DNA of 64,000 nt from Arthrobacter sp. AQ5-05 (GTDB lineage Bacteria; Actinomycetota; Actinomycetes; Actinomycetales; Micrococcaceae): contig NZ_QMKQ01000012.1 in the NCBI RefSeq assembly GCF_003287975.1, positions 1 through 64,000 of the forward strand, given 5' to 3'. This document shows, piece by piece, positions 54,888-64,000 of the stretch. The notes under the pieces were generated by a model, which saw only the letters and a program-made list of their open reading frames with translations, searched no databases and was not told the DNA's origin. Position numbers and translations under genes: made by a program. The stretch's first letter is position 1; every line of letters starts with the position of its first letter.

Positions 54888-54901
54888 CGAACGTGTGTTC
54901 G
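54888..54901. promoter_or_regulatory. LexA operator (SOS box)
   Basis: CGAACGTGTGTTCG is a perfect match to the Gram-positive SOS pattern CGAAC-N4-GTTCG. Further CGAAC half-sites lie at 54855-54860 and 54875-54880, and an inverted GTTCGAAC at about 54949-54957, just before the lexA -35 element. Confidence 0.85.
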
Positions 54902-54964
54902 TAGTGCGCATCTTATTTCTAGCACCTTTGGACGACACGTGTCCAGATCTGTTCGAACAAATCT

Positions 54965-54993
54965 TTGAAAGTAGTGTCTTTGTCTACTAAGAT
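54965..54993 (+). promoter_or_regulatory. lexA promoter
   Basis: TTGAAA (54965-54970) and TAAGAT (54988-54993) are 17 bases apart. The start would fall near 55000, leaving a leader of about 90 bases before lexA. Confidence 0.55.
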
Positions 54994-55088
54994 GGAGGTT
55001 GTGGAGCGATGTATTGACTACATCAGTCCACACCGACAATTTGCGGCACGCGCGGGCAACCGGCGACGATCGGGATGAGGCACTGACA

Positions 55089-55808
55089 ATGACTACCGAA
55101 CAAAGAACCCCTCGACGCGACGCGAAGAGCCTGACCATCCGTCAGAAGAAGGTTCTTGAGACCATCCAGCGCTCCGTGAGCACCAATGGCTACCCGCCAT
55201 CGATGCGGGAAATCGGGGACGCCGTGGGACTGGCGAGCCTCTCAAGCGTGACCCACCAGCTGAGCCAGCTCGAGAAGCTCGGCTACATCCGCCGCGACCC
55301 GCGCCGTCCGCGGGCCATGGAGATCCTGCTTCCCCTGCAGCTCAAAAGCGAGAGCAAGCTCGAAGTGGTGGAGGGCCAGGCAGACCTGAAGGCTGCCAAC
55401 GGGATGAGCGTCTCGGAGCTGACGACCTCCGCGGACACCGTCATGGTTCCCCTGGTGGGGCGCATTGCCGCCGGCGGTCCGATCCTGGCCGACCAGGCGG
55501 TCGAGGACGTCTTCGCCCTGCCGCGCCAACTGGTGGGACACGGCGAGCTCTTCATGCTGAAGGTCAGTGGAGACTCGATGATCGACGCCGCCATTTGCGA
55601 CGGCGACTGGGTGGTGGTGCGCCGCCAGCAGACCGCAAACAACGGCGATATCGTTGCTGCGCTGCTCGAGGACGAAGCCACGGTGAAGACCTTCCGGCAG
55701 CGCGACGGGCACACCTGGCTGCTGCCGCAGAACTCCCGCTACGAACCCATCCTCGGTGACGCCGCAACCGTCATGGGCAAGGTCGTTTCGGTCATGCGTT
55801 CGGTCTAG
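55089..55808 (+). CDS. lexA: LexA repressor
   Basis: This self-cleaving repressor controls the SOS response. The 239-residue protein has a winged helix (about 14-75, [20 protein letters not shown], then [14 protein letters not shown]), the cleavage site Ala128-Gly129 in VGRIAAGGP, catalytic Ser163 in KVSGDSM, and Lys200 in EDEATVKTF. The ATG at 55089 follows GATGAGG, and the frame upstream lies in the leader. It is autoregulated through the SOS box shared with the LysM gene. Confidence 0.97.
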   Translation: MTTEQRTPRRDAKSLTIRQKKVLETIQRSVSTNGYPPSMREIGDAVGLASLSSVTHQLSQLEKLGYIRRDPRRPRAMEILLPLQLKSESKLEVVEGQADLKAANGMSVSELTTSADTVMVPLVGRIAAGGPILADQAVEDVFALPRQLVGHGELFMLKVSGDSMIDAAICDGDWVVVRRQQTANNGDIVAALLEDEATVKTFRQRDGHTWLLPQNSRYEPILGDAATVMGKVVSVMRSV

Positions 55809-55833
55809 GCCCGCACCAACACACATCCCCCGC

Positions 55834-55875
55834 AAACACGTGAGGACCGGTCGAATGACCGGTCCTCACGTGTTT
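55834..55875. terminator. Bidirectional terminator between lexA and dinG
   Basis: A perfect 19-base-pair stem (AAACACGTGAGGACCGGTC, 55834-55852, with 55857-55875) has a GAAT loop and T-rich flanks on both strands. It lies between convergent genes. Confidence 0.8.
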
Positions 55876-55902
55876 CCCGTGAACCCACGGGCCTGGGAAT
55901 TT

Positions 55903-57909
55903 CTAGCCTTCGCTCAGGCGCTCAAGTGCGGAAATCACTGTCGCCTTGTCGGGCGTGGCCCACAGCGGTGGCAGCGAGGCACGCAGGAACGTGCCGTAGC
56001 GCTCGGTGGCCAGGCGCGAATCCAGCACTGCCACAACGCCCTTGTCGTTGACCGAACGGATCAGTCGACCCGCACCCTGCGCCAGGCGCACCGCGGCGTG
56101 GCTCGCTGCCACGGCCATGAAGCCGTTGCCGCCGTGCTTGGCCACGTCTCGGCTGCGGGCCGAGGAGAGCGGGTCGTCGGGCCGCGGGAACGGGATCTTG
56201 TCGATGATCACCAGCCGGCAGGCGTTGCCCGGCACGTCAACGCCCTGCCAGAGCGTCATCGTGCCAAAGAGGCAGGTGTCGGGTTCGACGGAGAACTGGT
56301 CCACCAGGGCCTTCATGCTGGATTCGCCCTGGCACAGGATCGGGATGTCCAAGCGTGCCCGCAGGATCTCCGCGGCTTCCTCCGCGGCGCGGCGCGAGGT
56401 GAACAGCGCCAGAGCCCCGCCGCCGGAGGCCTTGATCAGGTCCTCGATCTCGGACAGGGTTTCCTGGGACATCTGGCGCCCGGGCTTGGGCAGGTGCTTG
56501 GCAACGTACAAGATGCCTTGCTTGGGATAGTCGAAGGGGCTTCCCACGTCCACACCGTTCCAGGTGGGCGCCCCCTCGCCCACGAGCCCCAGCGTGCCCG
56601 CCACGGGCTCGAAGGCCGCTCCGATGGCCAGGGTTGCGCTGGTAAGGATCACCGTGCGCCCGTCAAAGAGCCCCTCGCGCAACTTGCCGGCGACCGAGAG
56701 CGGGGCGACATTCAGCGTCGGCTGGCTGGACTCGTCGGGCTGGACGTAGCCCTCCCCCGGGCTGAAGTGCCCGGGGCGCGAGGCCCAGATGACTTCTCGT
56801 TCATCGGTCATTTCAAGCATCTTGCTGCACTGCTCCACCAGGTACATGACCTGCGAGCGGGCCATCTGGCGTCCGCCGTCGGCGGGGGCGTTGGCCTCGG
56901 GCTTTGAATCGGACAGCACCACGCGTGCGGCCTCGGCGATCTGGTTGATCGCCGCCTGCTGGTCCTCGTTCAAGCCGCGGGCCATGAGTCCGGTGGGGAC
57001 GCCCTCCAGGGAGCGCTGCAGCGCCTTGGCACCCTGGTTCAGCGAGTCAACGCTGACCGAGCAGTGCTTGCGTGCCGCCGAGGCGGCGGTTTGGACCATG
57101 GCCACCGACAGGGGCCGGGTCACCGAGGACGTCACACGGTCCTGCAGCTCGTGGGCCTCGTCAATGATGACGGTGTCGAAGTCAGGCAGCACGGCCAGTC
57201 CCTCGAAGGCCGAGACGGCCAGCATCGCATGGTTGGTGATCACAACGTCGGCGTTGGCCGCGCGGGCGCGGGCCAGTTCACTGAAGCATTCGGAGGCCAT
57301 GGGGCATTTTTGGGCTCCAAGGCAGTCCATCGCGCTGACCGAGACCTGTCGCCAGGCCTTGTCGCTGACACCCGGGGTGATGTCGTCGCGGTCCCCGGTG
57401 TCGGTCTGTTCGGCCCACTGCCGCAGGCGCACCACTTCCTTGCCCAGCACCGAGCCGGGCCCGTCCGCGGAACCGCCCAGTGCGGGGGTTCCGGAGTCCA
57501 TCGAAAACAGGGCACCCTCGTCGTCATCCGGGTAGCCGCCGCCGAGCTTGTACTGGCACACGTAGTTGGAGCGTCCCTTGACCAGGGCCACGTCCATCTC
57601 GCGCGGCAGCTTGTCCTTCAGCGAGGACAGCAGGCGCGGGACGTCCCGGCCGACGATCTGGGCCTGGAGCGCCAGGGTTGCGGTGGAAATCACCACCGGC
57701 TTTTCCGATTCGAGCGCGTGGGCCAGCGCGGGGACCAGATAGGCCATGGACTTGCCGGTTCCGGTTCCGGCCTGCACCAGCAGGTGCTCGCCGGTTTCCA
57801 TGGCCCGCACGACCTGGCGGGTCATTTCGTGTTGGCCCGGTCGGCTTTGTCCGCCCATCGTGGACACCGCAGCGTCCAATAGGGCGATGACATCTGATTC
57901 CTCAGCCAT
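55903..57909 (-). CDS. dinG: DinG-family ATP-dependent helicase with Fe-S cluster
   Basis: This XPD-like superfamily 2 helicase probably unwinds replication or repair structures. The 668-residue protein has Walker A QAGTGTGKSMAYLVP (47-60), four cysteines in the iron-sulphur domain (Cys118, 196, 202, 208), DEAH (250-253), and the C-terminal motifs TLWQGVDVPG and QGAGRLIRS. DinG is LexA-controlled in E. coli, but here I see no SOS box at its start. It begins inside the end of hflX (8-base overlap), so it is read from the hflX transcript. Confidence 0.93.
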   Translation of the reverse strand: MAEESDVIALLDAAVSTMGGQSRPGQHEMTRQVVRAMETGEHLLVQAGTGTGKSMAYLVPALAHALESEKPVVISTATLALQAQIVGRDVPRLLSSLKDKLPREMDVALVKGRSNYVCQYKLGGGYPDDDEGALFSMDSGTPALGGSADGPGSVLGKEVVRLRQWAEQTDTGDRDDITPGVSDKAWRQVSVSAMDCLGAQKCPMASECFSELARARAANADVVITNHAMLAVSAFEGLAVLPDFDTVIIDEAHELQDRVTSSVTRPLSVAMVQTAASAARKHCSVSVDSLNQGAKALQRSLEGVPTGLMARGLNEDQQAAINQIAEAARVVLSDSKPEANAPADGGRQMARSQVMYLVEQCSKMLEMTDEREVIWASRPGHFSPGEGYVQPDESSQPTLNVAPLSVAGKLREGLFDGRTVILTSATLAIGAAFEPVAGTLGLVGEGAPTWNGVDVGSPFDYPKQGILYVAKHLPKPGRQMSQETLSEIEDLIKASGGGALALFTSRRAAEEAAEILRARLDIPILCQGESSMKALVDQFSVEPDTCLFGTMTLWQGVDVPGNACRLVIIDKIPFPRPDDPLSSARSRDVAKHGGNGFMAVAASHAAVRLAQGAGRLIRSVNDKGVVAVLDSRLATERYGTFLRASLPPLWATPDKATVISALERLSEG

Positions 57910-59473
57910 GAATACTAAATTGCTCCACTTCTGCGGCCATGCCTTCGCGGACCTTGACCATCATGCGTGTTCCCGTTTCGGTGTGTTCGACGGCCAGGAT
58001 CTCGGCCTCGGCGCCGTGGAGCTTGTTGACCACGTCGCCTCGATCATAGGGAATCATCAATTCTAGTTGGACATCGGGGCGGGGAATTGCCGCACTGATT
58101 TTTGCCAGCAGTTCCTCGATGCCCTCGCCGGTGCGTGCCGAGACGATGACGTGGTTCGGTTCGCGCTGGCGCAAGCGCTCGACGACGAACGGGTCTGCCA
58201 CATCCGCCTTGTTCAGCACGATGATTTCCGGGATGCCGCGCGCGTTCACGTCGTTGAACACCTCGCGCACCGCCTGGATCTGTCCTTCCGGATCCGGGTG
58301 CGCGGCGTCGACCACATGCAGGATCAAGTTGGCGTCGGCCACTTCCTCCAGCGTGGAGCGGAAAGCCTCGACCAGTTGGGTGGGCAGCGACTTCACGAAG
58401 CCGACGGTGTCCACCAGCGTGTAGGTCAGCCCGTCGCTGGTTTCTGCCTGTCGGACCGTGGGATCCAGTGTCGCGAACAGCGCGTTTTCAACCAGGACGC
58501 CGGCGTGGGTGAGCCGGTTGAGCAGCGAGGATTTTCCGGCGTTGGTGTAGCCGGCGATGGCCACCGAGGGCACCGCATTGCGCTTGCGGTTGGCGCGCTT
58601 GGCCTCGCGGGCCGGGAGCATCCCCTTGATTTCCTTGCGGAGCTTGGCCATGCGGTCGCGAATGCGTCGGCGGTCCAATTCGATCTTGGTTTCGCCAGGG
58701 CCGCGGGAGCCGATGCCGCCGCCGGCGGTGCCGACCCGGCCACCGGCCTGGCGGGACATCGATTCGCCCCAGCCGCGCAGGCGCGGCAGCAGGTATTCGA
58801 GCTGGGCCAGTTCCACCTGGGCGCGACCCTCGTGGCTCTTGGCGTGCTGCGCGAAGATGTCCAGGATCAGCGCCGTGCGGTCGATGACCTTGACCTTGAC
58901 GACGTCCTCGAGGGCGCGTCGCTGGGAGGGCGCGAGCTCGGAGTCGATGATGACGGTGTCAGCCCCGGTTGCCGCGACGATTTCACGCAGTTCCACGGCC
59001 TTGCCCGACCCGAGGTAGGTCGCGGCGTCGGGTTTTGCGCGGCGCTGGACCATGCCGTCGAGCACCTCCGAGCCGGCGGTTTCGGCCAGGGCGGCCAGCT
59101 CCCGCAGGGAGTTCTCCGCGTCTTCCGCGGTGCCTTCGTTCCAGATGCCGGCCAGGACCACGCGTTCAAGGCGCAGCTGCCGGTTTTCGACCTCGGTGAC
59201 GTCCTCGAGCTCGGTGGACAGGCTTGCCGCCCGGCGCAGGCCGCGGCGTGCGGCGAGTTCTTCCTGGTCGCCGTCGAACACGGAGTGTTCGCCGGCTTGC
59301 TTGCTCAGTGCCTGGGCGCGTCCGGCGAGGATGTTCTCTTCCTCCGGGGCACCGAAGTGCGTGCTTTTGCTGGCTGTGGCGGCGTCACTGGCAAGGATCC
59401 GTTCGATGGCAGCTTGGAGCTGGGCCTCGTCCATGTCGTTGTCCTGCGGGCCGGAAGGCTGTGGATTGGTCAT
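57902..59473 (-). CDS. hflX: Ribosome-associated GTPase HflX
   Basis: HflX splits stalled 70S ribosomes. The 523-residue protein has an acidic, variable N-terminus (about 1-85), the HflX domain with MVQRRAKPDAATYLGSGK, a coiled linker (RMAKLRKEIKGMLPAREAKRANRKR) and a GTPase domain with G1 GYTNAGKSSL, G3 DTVGF and G4 NKAD. The start at 59473 follows AAAGGGGAAC. An in-frame ATG at 59578 also has AAGGAGCCACC, but the added 35 residues have poor G/C-ending codon use, so I prefer the shorter form. Confidence 0.93.
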   Translation of the reverse strand: MTNPQPSGPQDNDMDEAQLQAAIERILASDAATASKSTHFGAPEEENILAGRAQALSKQAGEHSVFDGDQEELAARRGLRRAASLSTELEDVTEVENRQLRLERVVLAGIWNEGTAEDAENSLRELAALAETAGSEVLDGMVQRRAKPDAATYLGSGKAVELREIVAATGADTVIIDSELAPSQRRALEDVVKVKVIDRTALILDIFAQHAKSHEGRAQVELAQLEYLLPRLRGWGESMSRQAGGRVGTAGGGIGSRGPGETKIELDRRRIRDRMAKLRKEIKGMLPAREAKRANRKRNAVPSVAIAGYTNAGKSSLLNRLTHAGVLVENALFATLDPTVRQAETSDGLTYTLVDTVGFVKSLPTQLVEAFRSTLEEVADANLILHVVDAAHPDPEGQIQAVREVFNDVNARGIPEIIVLNKADVADPFVVERLRQREPNHVIVSARTGEGIEELLAKISAAIPRPDVQLELMIPYDRGDVVNKLHGAEAEILAVEHTETGTRMMVKVREGMAAEVEQFSIHG

Positions 59474-60023
59474 GTTCCCCTTTGCTTGCTGTATTCCAGA
59501 ATAGTGCCCCGCACCGACAGAAGCGCCTTCGTGCGTGGATTGGTTGTCTTGGGTGTGGCGATTGTCGGACGTATGCATGGTGGCTCCTTGGATGGGCACC
59601 GTGTGCAACGGTTTGCCCTGGATGCTGGGACCGGGCCGCTTCGCGAGGCGCGGTCCCCGGGTTGCTTCGATGGTGGTGGTGGTTCCGGTGTCGCGGGGGC
59701 ACCTGTGGCCATGGTTCATCCGGTGCGGCCTGGGTGGGTTCGCGGGGCCGGCGACGAAAACGATGCGAGTTTTCTCGGACTGGATGCCGTGAAATGACTT
59801 TTGGGCGCTCCGCCGAACGGTCCGGCCTGATCGACTTCCCTGGATCGGGCCCGGGGAAGGATGCGGGGACTGAAGTGCGTTCGGTCGCGTCTTACAAGTA
59901 AGTCATAGGGAAAACTCTATCACTTTGTTCCCCGATGCACCTTGAGGCATCTCACACTGAACCCGGGCCGCGTTTGGGGCCTTGGGTTTGGGTTTGTCAC
60001 CCGTGGCCGGTTAACCTGCAAAC
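59474..60023. other. Long divergent region between hflX and a methyltransferase gene
   Basis: This 550-base region has no gene I can support. The hflX frame stays open upstream for about 80 codons, with weakening codon bias. AT-rich sequence at about 59895-59935 is the likely site of the hflX promoter, which would give a leader of about 400 bases. TAACCT (60012-60017) is the probable -10 for the methyltransferase. Confidence 0.4.
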
Positions 60024-60641
60024 ATGAGCCCGGAACACTATTTCAGCGCCCAACCGTCCACTCCAGAGAAGCGGCGCACCATCAGCGTCGAATTGGGCGG
60101 TGCCACGCGCAAGCTGCAGTCGTCCGGCGGCGTGTTCAGCCCCGACCGGATTGACAAGGGAACCGCGGTGCTTTTGCGCGGTGTTCCGGCCCCGGCGACC
60201 GAGGGGAACCTCCTGGACATCGGCTGCGGCTGGGGACCGATCGCGCTCTCCATGGCCTTGGCCTCACCGGGGGCAACCATCCACGCGGTCGATGTCAATG
60301 AGCGAAGCCTCTCGCTGACCCGGGACAACGCAGCGGCCCTGGGCCTGAAGAACGTGGTGGTCGCCCTTCCGGATGACGTCGATCCGGCCCAGACCTACAA
60401 CACCATCTGGTCCAACCCGCCGATCCGGATCGGCAAGGAGGCGCTGCACGAGCTGCTGTTGCTGTGGCTGCCGCGCCTGTCCCCGGGCGGGGAGGCCTGG
60501 CTGGTGGTGCAAAAGAACCTGGGTGCGGACTCGCTGCAGAAATGGCTGGGCACGGTCCTGCCGCAAGACTGGAGCATCGGCCGGGTCTCGACGGACAAGG
60601 CATTCCGGATCTTGAAGGTCGTACGCCCGAAGGGATCCTAG
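60024..60641 (+). CDS. Class I SAM-dependent methyltransferase (RsmC-like)
   Basis: This 205-residue protein has the small-subunit RsmC-type fold: FSPDRIDKGTAVLLRGV, SAM motif I LLDIGCGWGPIALSMAL, acidic loop AVDVNERSL, and the base-amine motif SNPPIRIGK (NPP[F/I]). This suggests N-methylation of a guanine in rRNA, as in RsmC, although only one of the two E. coli RsmC domains is present. The ATG at 60024 has no Shine-Dalgarno, and TAACCT lies 6 bases upstream. Confidence 0.85.
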   Translation: MSPEHYFSAQPSTPEKRRTISVELGGATRKLQSSGGVFSPDRIDKGTAVLLRGVPAPATEGNLLDIGCGWGPIALSMALASPGATIHAVDVNERSLSLTRDNAAALGLKNVVVALPDDVDPAQTYNTIWSNPPIRIGKEALHELLLLWLPRLSPGGEAWLVVQKNLGADSLQKWLGTVLPQDWSIGRVSTDKAFRILKVVRPKGS

Positions 60642-60662
60642 GATTCCTTCGGGGCAAGGGCC

Positions 60663-61619
60663 TTAGGCTGCCGAGACCTCGCCCCGGGACACCAGCACCG
60701 CGGGGCCGCTGAGCACCACGTGCTCGAGCCCGTCGGGGCCATCGACGAAACCGACGCCCAGCTCTCCTCCGGGAACCTGGACCGACCACTGCCGGATGTT
60801 GTGGGTCTGGGCCCAGTGCCGGGTGGCGATGGCCGCCGCGCAGGCGCCGGTGCCGCAGGAGAGCGTCTCGCCGACGCCGCGTTCGTGCACGCGCATGCGC
60901 ACCGAGCCGCGGCCCCCGCTCACCAGCGGGTCGGCGGCCAGCACGTATTCGACGTTCGTCCCGTGCGGGGGCAGCGGATCGACCCCGGGGGTCGTGGTGA
61001 GTTCGATGCCCTCCAGCTCGCCGGCGTCGGCGATCGCCACGACGGTGTGCGGGTTGCCCATGGACACGCTCAAGGCCCCGCGGGCGTTGGCGAGCCCGGT
61101 GGTTTCCACCCGGGAGTCCAGGCCGTTGGTCGCCGCGGCCTGCGCATGGATGAATTCCCAGGTGCCCATGTCCACGGCGTAGCCGTCTTCCAGACGCGTG
61201 ACGATTTTCAGGCCCCCGCGCGTGCCAATCGGAAGCGTTGCGCCCACCGGCATCTCCACGAGGTTTTCGCAGACCAAAAAGTGCACGAACACCCGCACGC
61301 CGTTGCCGCACATTTCCGACAGGGATCCGTCGGCGTTGCGGTAGTCCATGAACCAATAGGCGTCGGGGCGGGTTTCCAGGATCGCCCGGCCCTCGGGCAG
61401 GGCGCTGGAGGGGACTGCGCGAATCAGCCCGTCCCCGCCGATCCCCCGGTGCCTGTCGCACATCCGGGCGACCTGCCCGGGCTCGATGCTGTGCACATCC
61501 AGCGGGTCGGCAACGAGGATGAAGTCGTTTCCCGTGCCATGCCCCTTGGCATAGGGAAGCCTGCCCACCGCCGCTTGGAGGGTGTGGGCGGTGCTGGTGG
61601 CGGGTTCGGTCGATCTCAT
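60663..61619 (-). CDS. dapF: Diaminopimelate epimerase
   Basis: It converts LL- to meso-diaminopimelate for lysine and cell-wall synthesis. The 318-residue protein has the two catalytic cysteines, Cys104 in SEMCGNGVR and Cys255 in ETLSCGTGAC, and the early GHGTGNDFILV segment. The chosen ATG (61619) has TATTCT 7 bases upstream and no Shine-Dalgarno. The frame above is not dapF-like. It follows miaA by 67 bases and converges on the methyltransferase gene. Its product pathway also yields the lysine that the Pls-like enzyme is predicted to use. Confidence 0.95.
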   Translation of the reverse strand: MRSTEPATSTAHTLQAAVGRLPYAKGHGTGNDFILVADPLDVHSIEPGQVARMCDRHRGIGGDGLIRAVPSSALPEGRAILETRPDAYWFMDYRNADGSLSEMCGNGVRVFVHFLVCENLVEMPVGATLPIGTRGGLKIVTRLEDGYAVDMGTWEFIHAQAAATNGLDSRVETTGLANARGALSVSMGNPHTVVAIADAGELEGIELTTTPGVDPLPPHGTNVEYVLAADPLVSGGRGSVRMRVHERGVGETLSCGTGACAAAIATRHWAQTHNIRQWSVQVPGGELGVGFVDGPDGLEHVVLSGPAVLVSRGEVSAA

Positions 61620-61686
61620 GGTTTCAAGAATACGTGCAGCAAAACCCCGCGGCCTATTTTTACCCCTACCGGGGCCGTGCCCCGGA

Positions 61687-62586
61687 TCAGGATGCGCGGA
61701 TGCGGGCCAGGACCCCGGGAACCAGGGAGGGTGCCAGCGGGTCGAACCAGGCGACCCGATCATCGGCGCCGAACCAGGTGACCTGGCGCCTTGCGAATTG
61801 GCGCGTGGCGATGACGGTCTTTTCCGCGGCGTCCTTCAGGGACATCGTTCCATCGAGCACCGCCAGGAACTGGGCGTAGCCGATGGCCCGCGAGGCGGTT
61901 TTGCCCTCCCGCAGCCCCTGCGAATCAAGTCTGCGGACCTCCTCGAGCAGGCCCTGCTCGACCATCCGCGCCACCCGGGTCTCCAGCCGCGCATGCAGCA
62001 GCGAGCGGTCGATGTTCAGTCCGATCTGGATGGCCGGGGCATGGTATTGCCGTTGCGGCATGAAGGAGCTGAAGGGCTTGCCGCTGATTTCGTGGACTTC
62101 CAAGGCACGGATCAGGCGCCTGTCATCCAGGTTGCGGGCCGCCGAGTCCGGGTCGACGGCGGCCAGCCGCTGGGCCAGCGCTTCGATACCGCCTGCCGCG
62201 GCCTCGGCCTCCAGGCGTTGGCGAACCACCGGGTCGGTGGGCGGGAAATCGATCTCGTCCAGGGCCGCGCGCACATACAGGCCGGACCCGCCGACCAGGA
62301 TGGGCACGTGCCCGCGGGCACGGATCTGGGCAAAGGCCCCCCGGGCCTCGGCTTGGAAGCGTGCCACGCTGGCTTCCTGGCGCACCTCCATGATGTCGAG
62401 CAGGTGGTGGGCGATGCCCCCGCGCTCATCCTCGGGGAGCTTGGCCGTGCCGATGTCCATGCCGCGGTAGAACTGCAGGGCGTCGGCATTGACAATTTCC
62501 CCGCCCAGTTCCTGGGCCAGGGCGATCGACAGGTCGGATTTGCCCGTTCCGGTTGGTCCCAGGACGGCAATGACCGGCAATGTCAT
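61687..62586 (-). CDS. miaA: tRNA dimethylallyltransferase
   Basis: It adds the isopentenyl group to A37 of tRNAs that read U-starting codons. The 299-residue protein has the P-loop [16 protein letters not shown], the [18 protein letters not shown] substrate segment, the [19 protein letters not shown] motif and [16 protein letters not shown]. It follows miaB by 10 bases, and the two act in sequence on the same adenosine. Confidence 0.95.
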   Translation of the reverse strand: MTLPVIAVLGPTGTGKSDLSIALAQELGGEIVNADALQFYRGMDIGTAKLPEDERGGIAHHLLDIMEVRQEASVARFQAEARGAFAQIRARGHVPILVGGSGLYVRAALDEIDFPPTDPVVRQRLEAEAAAGGIEALAQRLAAVDPDSAARNLDDRRLIRALEVHEISGKPFSSFMPQRQYHAPAIQIGLNIDRSLLHARLETRVARMVEQGLLEEVRRLDSQGLREGKTASRAIGYAQFLAVLDGTMSLKDAAEKTVIATRQFARRQVTWFGADDRVAWFDPLAPSLVPGVLARIRAS

Positions 62587-62596
62587 GGTCGGCGAC

Positions 62597-64000
62597 CTAC
62601 TTGCGTGCCGGCAGGGCGGGCATGCCCAGCGAGACGCCGGTGGTGCCGGTGGTGCCGGTGCCGCAGGATTCGGCCTGCGAGCGGTCCCAGGCGTCGCCGG
62701 CCCGCGAGCGGCGCACCGAGTATTCGGCCAGCGTGGCGGGGTCCGAGACCAGGTGGAAGGCAGCCGATCCTGTCACCGGAACGGTGACCAGGTCGCCGGG
62801 GCGCGGGGTTTCCCCTCCGGCGGGGACGGAGAAGTGCACGAGACGCTGGTCGGTGGAACGGCCGCTGAGCCGGTGGGTTTCGGTGGACTTCCGCCCGGCG
62901 TGCTCGGTGACCAGCACCTCGACGGTGCGCCCGACCTGCTTGGCGTTTTCCTCGGCACAGATCCGGTCCTGCAGGGCCGTGAGGCGCTCAAAGCGTTCCT
63001 GCACCACGGCCTTGGGCAGCTGGTCGGGCAATTCGGCCGCGGGGGTGCCGGGTCGCTTGGAGTACTGGAAGGTGAAAGCGCTGGCGAAGCGCGAGGCCTC
63101 GACCACATCCAGGGTTCCCTGGAAGTCCTCCTCGGTTTCCCCGGGGAAACCGACGATGATGTCGGTGGTGATGGCGGCGTGCGGGATCAGGGTCCGGACC
63201 TTCTCCAGGATGCCAAGGAACTTCTTGGACCGGTAGGAGCGGCGCATGTCCTTGAGGACCTTGTCCGAGCCGGATTGCAACGGCATGTGCAGCTGCGGCA
63301 TGACGTTGGGGGTTTCGGCCATGGCCTCGATGACGTCGTCGGTGAACGCGGCGGGGTGCGGGCTGGTGAAGCGCACGCGTTCGAGTCCCTCGATCTGCCC
63401 GCAGGCGCGCAACAGCTTCCCGAAGGCCAGTCGGTCCCCGAATTCCACGCCGTAGGAGTTGACGTTCTGCCCCAGCAAGGTCACCTCGATGACGCCGTCG
63501 GCGACCAGTGCCTCGATCTCGGCCAGGATTTCCCCGGGGCGGCGGTCGCGTTCCTTGCCGCGCAGGGCGGGGACGATGCAGAAGGTGCAGGTGTTGTTGC
63601 AGCCCACGGAGATCGATACCCAGCCCGAGTGCACCGAGTCCCGCTTGGTGGGAAGCGTGGAGGGGAAGACCTCCAGGGATTCGAGGATCTCCAGTTGGGC
63701 TTCGTTGTTGTGGCGGGCGCGTTCCAGCAATGCCGGCAGGGAGCCGACGTTGTGGGTTCCGAAGACCACATCCACCCAGGGGGCCTTCTTCAGGATCGTT
63801 TCGCGGTCCTTCTGGGCCAGGCAACCGCCGACGGCGATTTGCATCTCGGGGCGCTTTTCCTTGACGTGGGAGAGCATCCCAAGGTTTCCGTAGAGCTTGT
63901 TGTCGGCGTTTTCCCGAACGGCGCAGGTGTTGAAGACCACGACATCGGCGATCCCGTCGCCGGTTTCCTGTCTGGACAGGCCGCTGGCCTCCAGCAGGCC
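62597..64000 (-). CDS. miaB: tRNA methylthiotransferase MiaB (5' end off-window)
   Basis: This radical-SAM enzyme adds the methylthio group to i6A37. 468 codons are visible and the reading frame is open at the right edge, so the start lies beyond 64000. Seen: part of the N-terminal cluster domain ([19 protein letters not shown] and [13 protein letters not shown], cysteines of the auxiliary cluster), radical-SAM CNNTCTFC, and a C-terminal TRAM domain ([13 protein letters not shown] through DLVTVPVTG). An internal GTG at 63940 is not the start, because homology continues upstream. First visible gene of miaB-miaA-dapF. Confidence 0.95.
   Translation of the reverse strand, partial: GLLEASGLSRQETGDGIADVVVFNTCAVRENADNKLYGNLGMLSHVKEKRPEMQIAVGGCLAQKDRETILKKAPWVDVVFGTHNVGSLPALLERARHNNEAQLEILESLEVFPSTLPTKRDSVHSGWVSISVGCNNTCTFCIVPALRGKERDRRPGEILAEIEALVADGVIEVTLLGQNVNSYGVEFGDRLAFGKLLRACGQIEGLERVRFTSPHPAAFTDDVIEAMAETPNVMPQLHMPLQSGSDKVLKDMRRSYRSKKFLGILEKVRTLIPHAAITTDIIVGFPGETEEDFQGTLDVVEASRFASAFTFQYSKRPGTPAAELPDQLPKAVVQERFERLTALQDRICAEENAKQVGRTVEVLVTEHAGRKSTETHRLSGRSTDQRLVHFSVPAGGETPRPGDLVTVPVTGSAAFHLVSDPATLAEYSVRRSRAGDAWDRSQAESCGTGTTGTTGVSLGMPALPARK

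Overview
The window is high-GC DNA from an actinobacterium. Its gene content and order point to the Micrococcaceae (Arthrobacter / Paeniglutamicibacter / Glutamicibacter type). The signs are an arg cluster running argC-J-B-D-F-R, pheST, infC-rpmI-rplT with actinobacterial tails on IF3 and L20, a PriA-type hisA, lexA divergent from a LysM gene, and dinG-hflX-dapF-miaA-miaB. Most core genes lie on the minus strand. The genus cannot be fixed from sequence reading alone.

Layout: 1-550 holds the promoter and leader of a minus-strand rRNA operon, whose 16S gene lies just outside the window, and the tyrS terminator. 551-6251 holds tyrS, a HelD/HelR-type RNA polymerase recycling ATPase, apt, a 3-methyladenine glycosylase and a mycothiol-dependent-isomerase-like protein. 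6.3-16.3 kb is arginine biosynthesis: argH is separated from argRFDBJC by an ankyrin gene, a macrodomain gene, an ArsR/AHSA1 pair and a small membrane protein. Paired ArgR operators lie before both argC and argH, and argG is absent. 16.4-33.1 kb is accessory: a quinone reductase, a DUF1990 protein, a ROK regulator with a sugar ABC importer, a Pls-type membrane NRPS locus (PPTase, Pls-like synthetase, M1 peptidase), PPK2, a HEAT-repeat protein, a PhnB-like protein and an OsmC protein. 33.6-37.3 kb is pheST. 37.4-43.4 kb carries a penicillin-binding lipoprotein, an LppM-like lipoprotein, a HExxH protein with a SIMPL protein, and a pcp/NUDIX/CDF operon. 43.5-49.7 kb holds a TrmH methyltransferase, rplT, rpmI, infC, DUF1844, MFS and SseB genes. 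49.7-50.7 kb is a decayed aminoglycoside phosphotransferase. 50.8-54.3 kb is hisC-hisB-hisH-(52-aa membrane protein)-hisA. 54.4-64 kb is lexA with its LysM neighbour, dinG, hflX, an RsmC-like methyltransferase, dapF, miaA and the 3' part of miaB.

The most notable unit is at 23.1-29.4 kb. A phosphopantetheinyl transferase is divergent from a 1300-residue A-T-membrane synthetase of the epsilon-poly-lysine synthetase (Pls/PosA) type. The pocket residues I read from its adenylation domain (D-A-E-S-I-G-T-V-V-K) closely resemble the lysine code. An M1 metallopeptidase gene overlaps its stop codon. This looks like a compact system that makes, and perhaps trims or degrades, a cationic amino-acid homopolymer.

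Other points of interest are an L20 with an added C-terminal domain, an infC that appears to start at AUC, an aph pseudogene with three frameshifts, a strong SOS box between lexA and its LysM neighbour, and a recurring TANNNT-N6-start arrangement that implies many leaderless mRNAs. No tRNA, insertion sequence, prophage or CRISPR array was seen.
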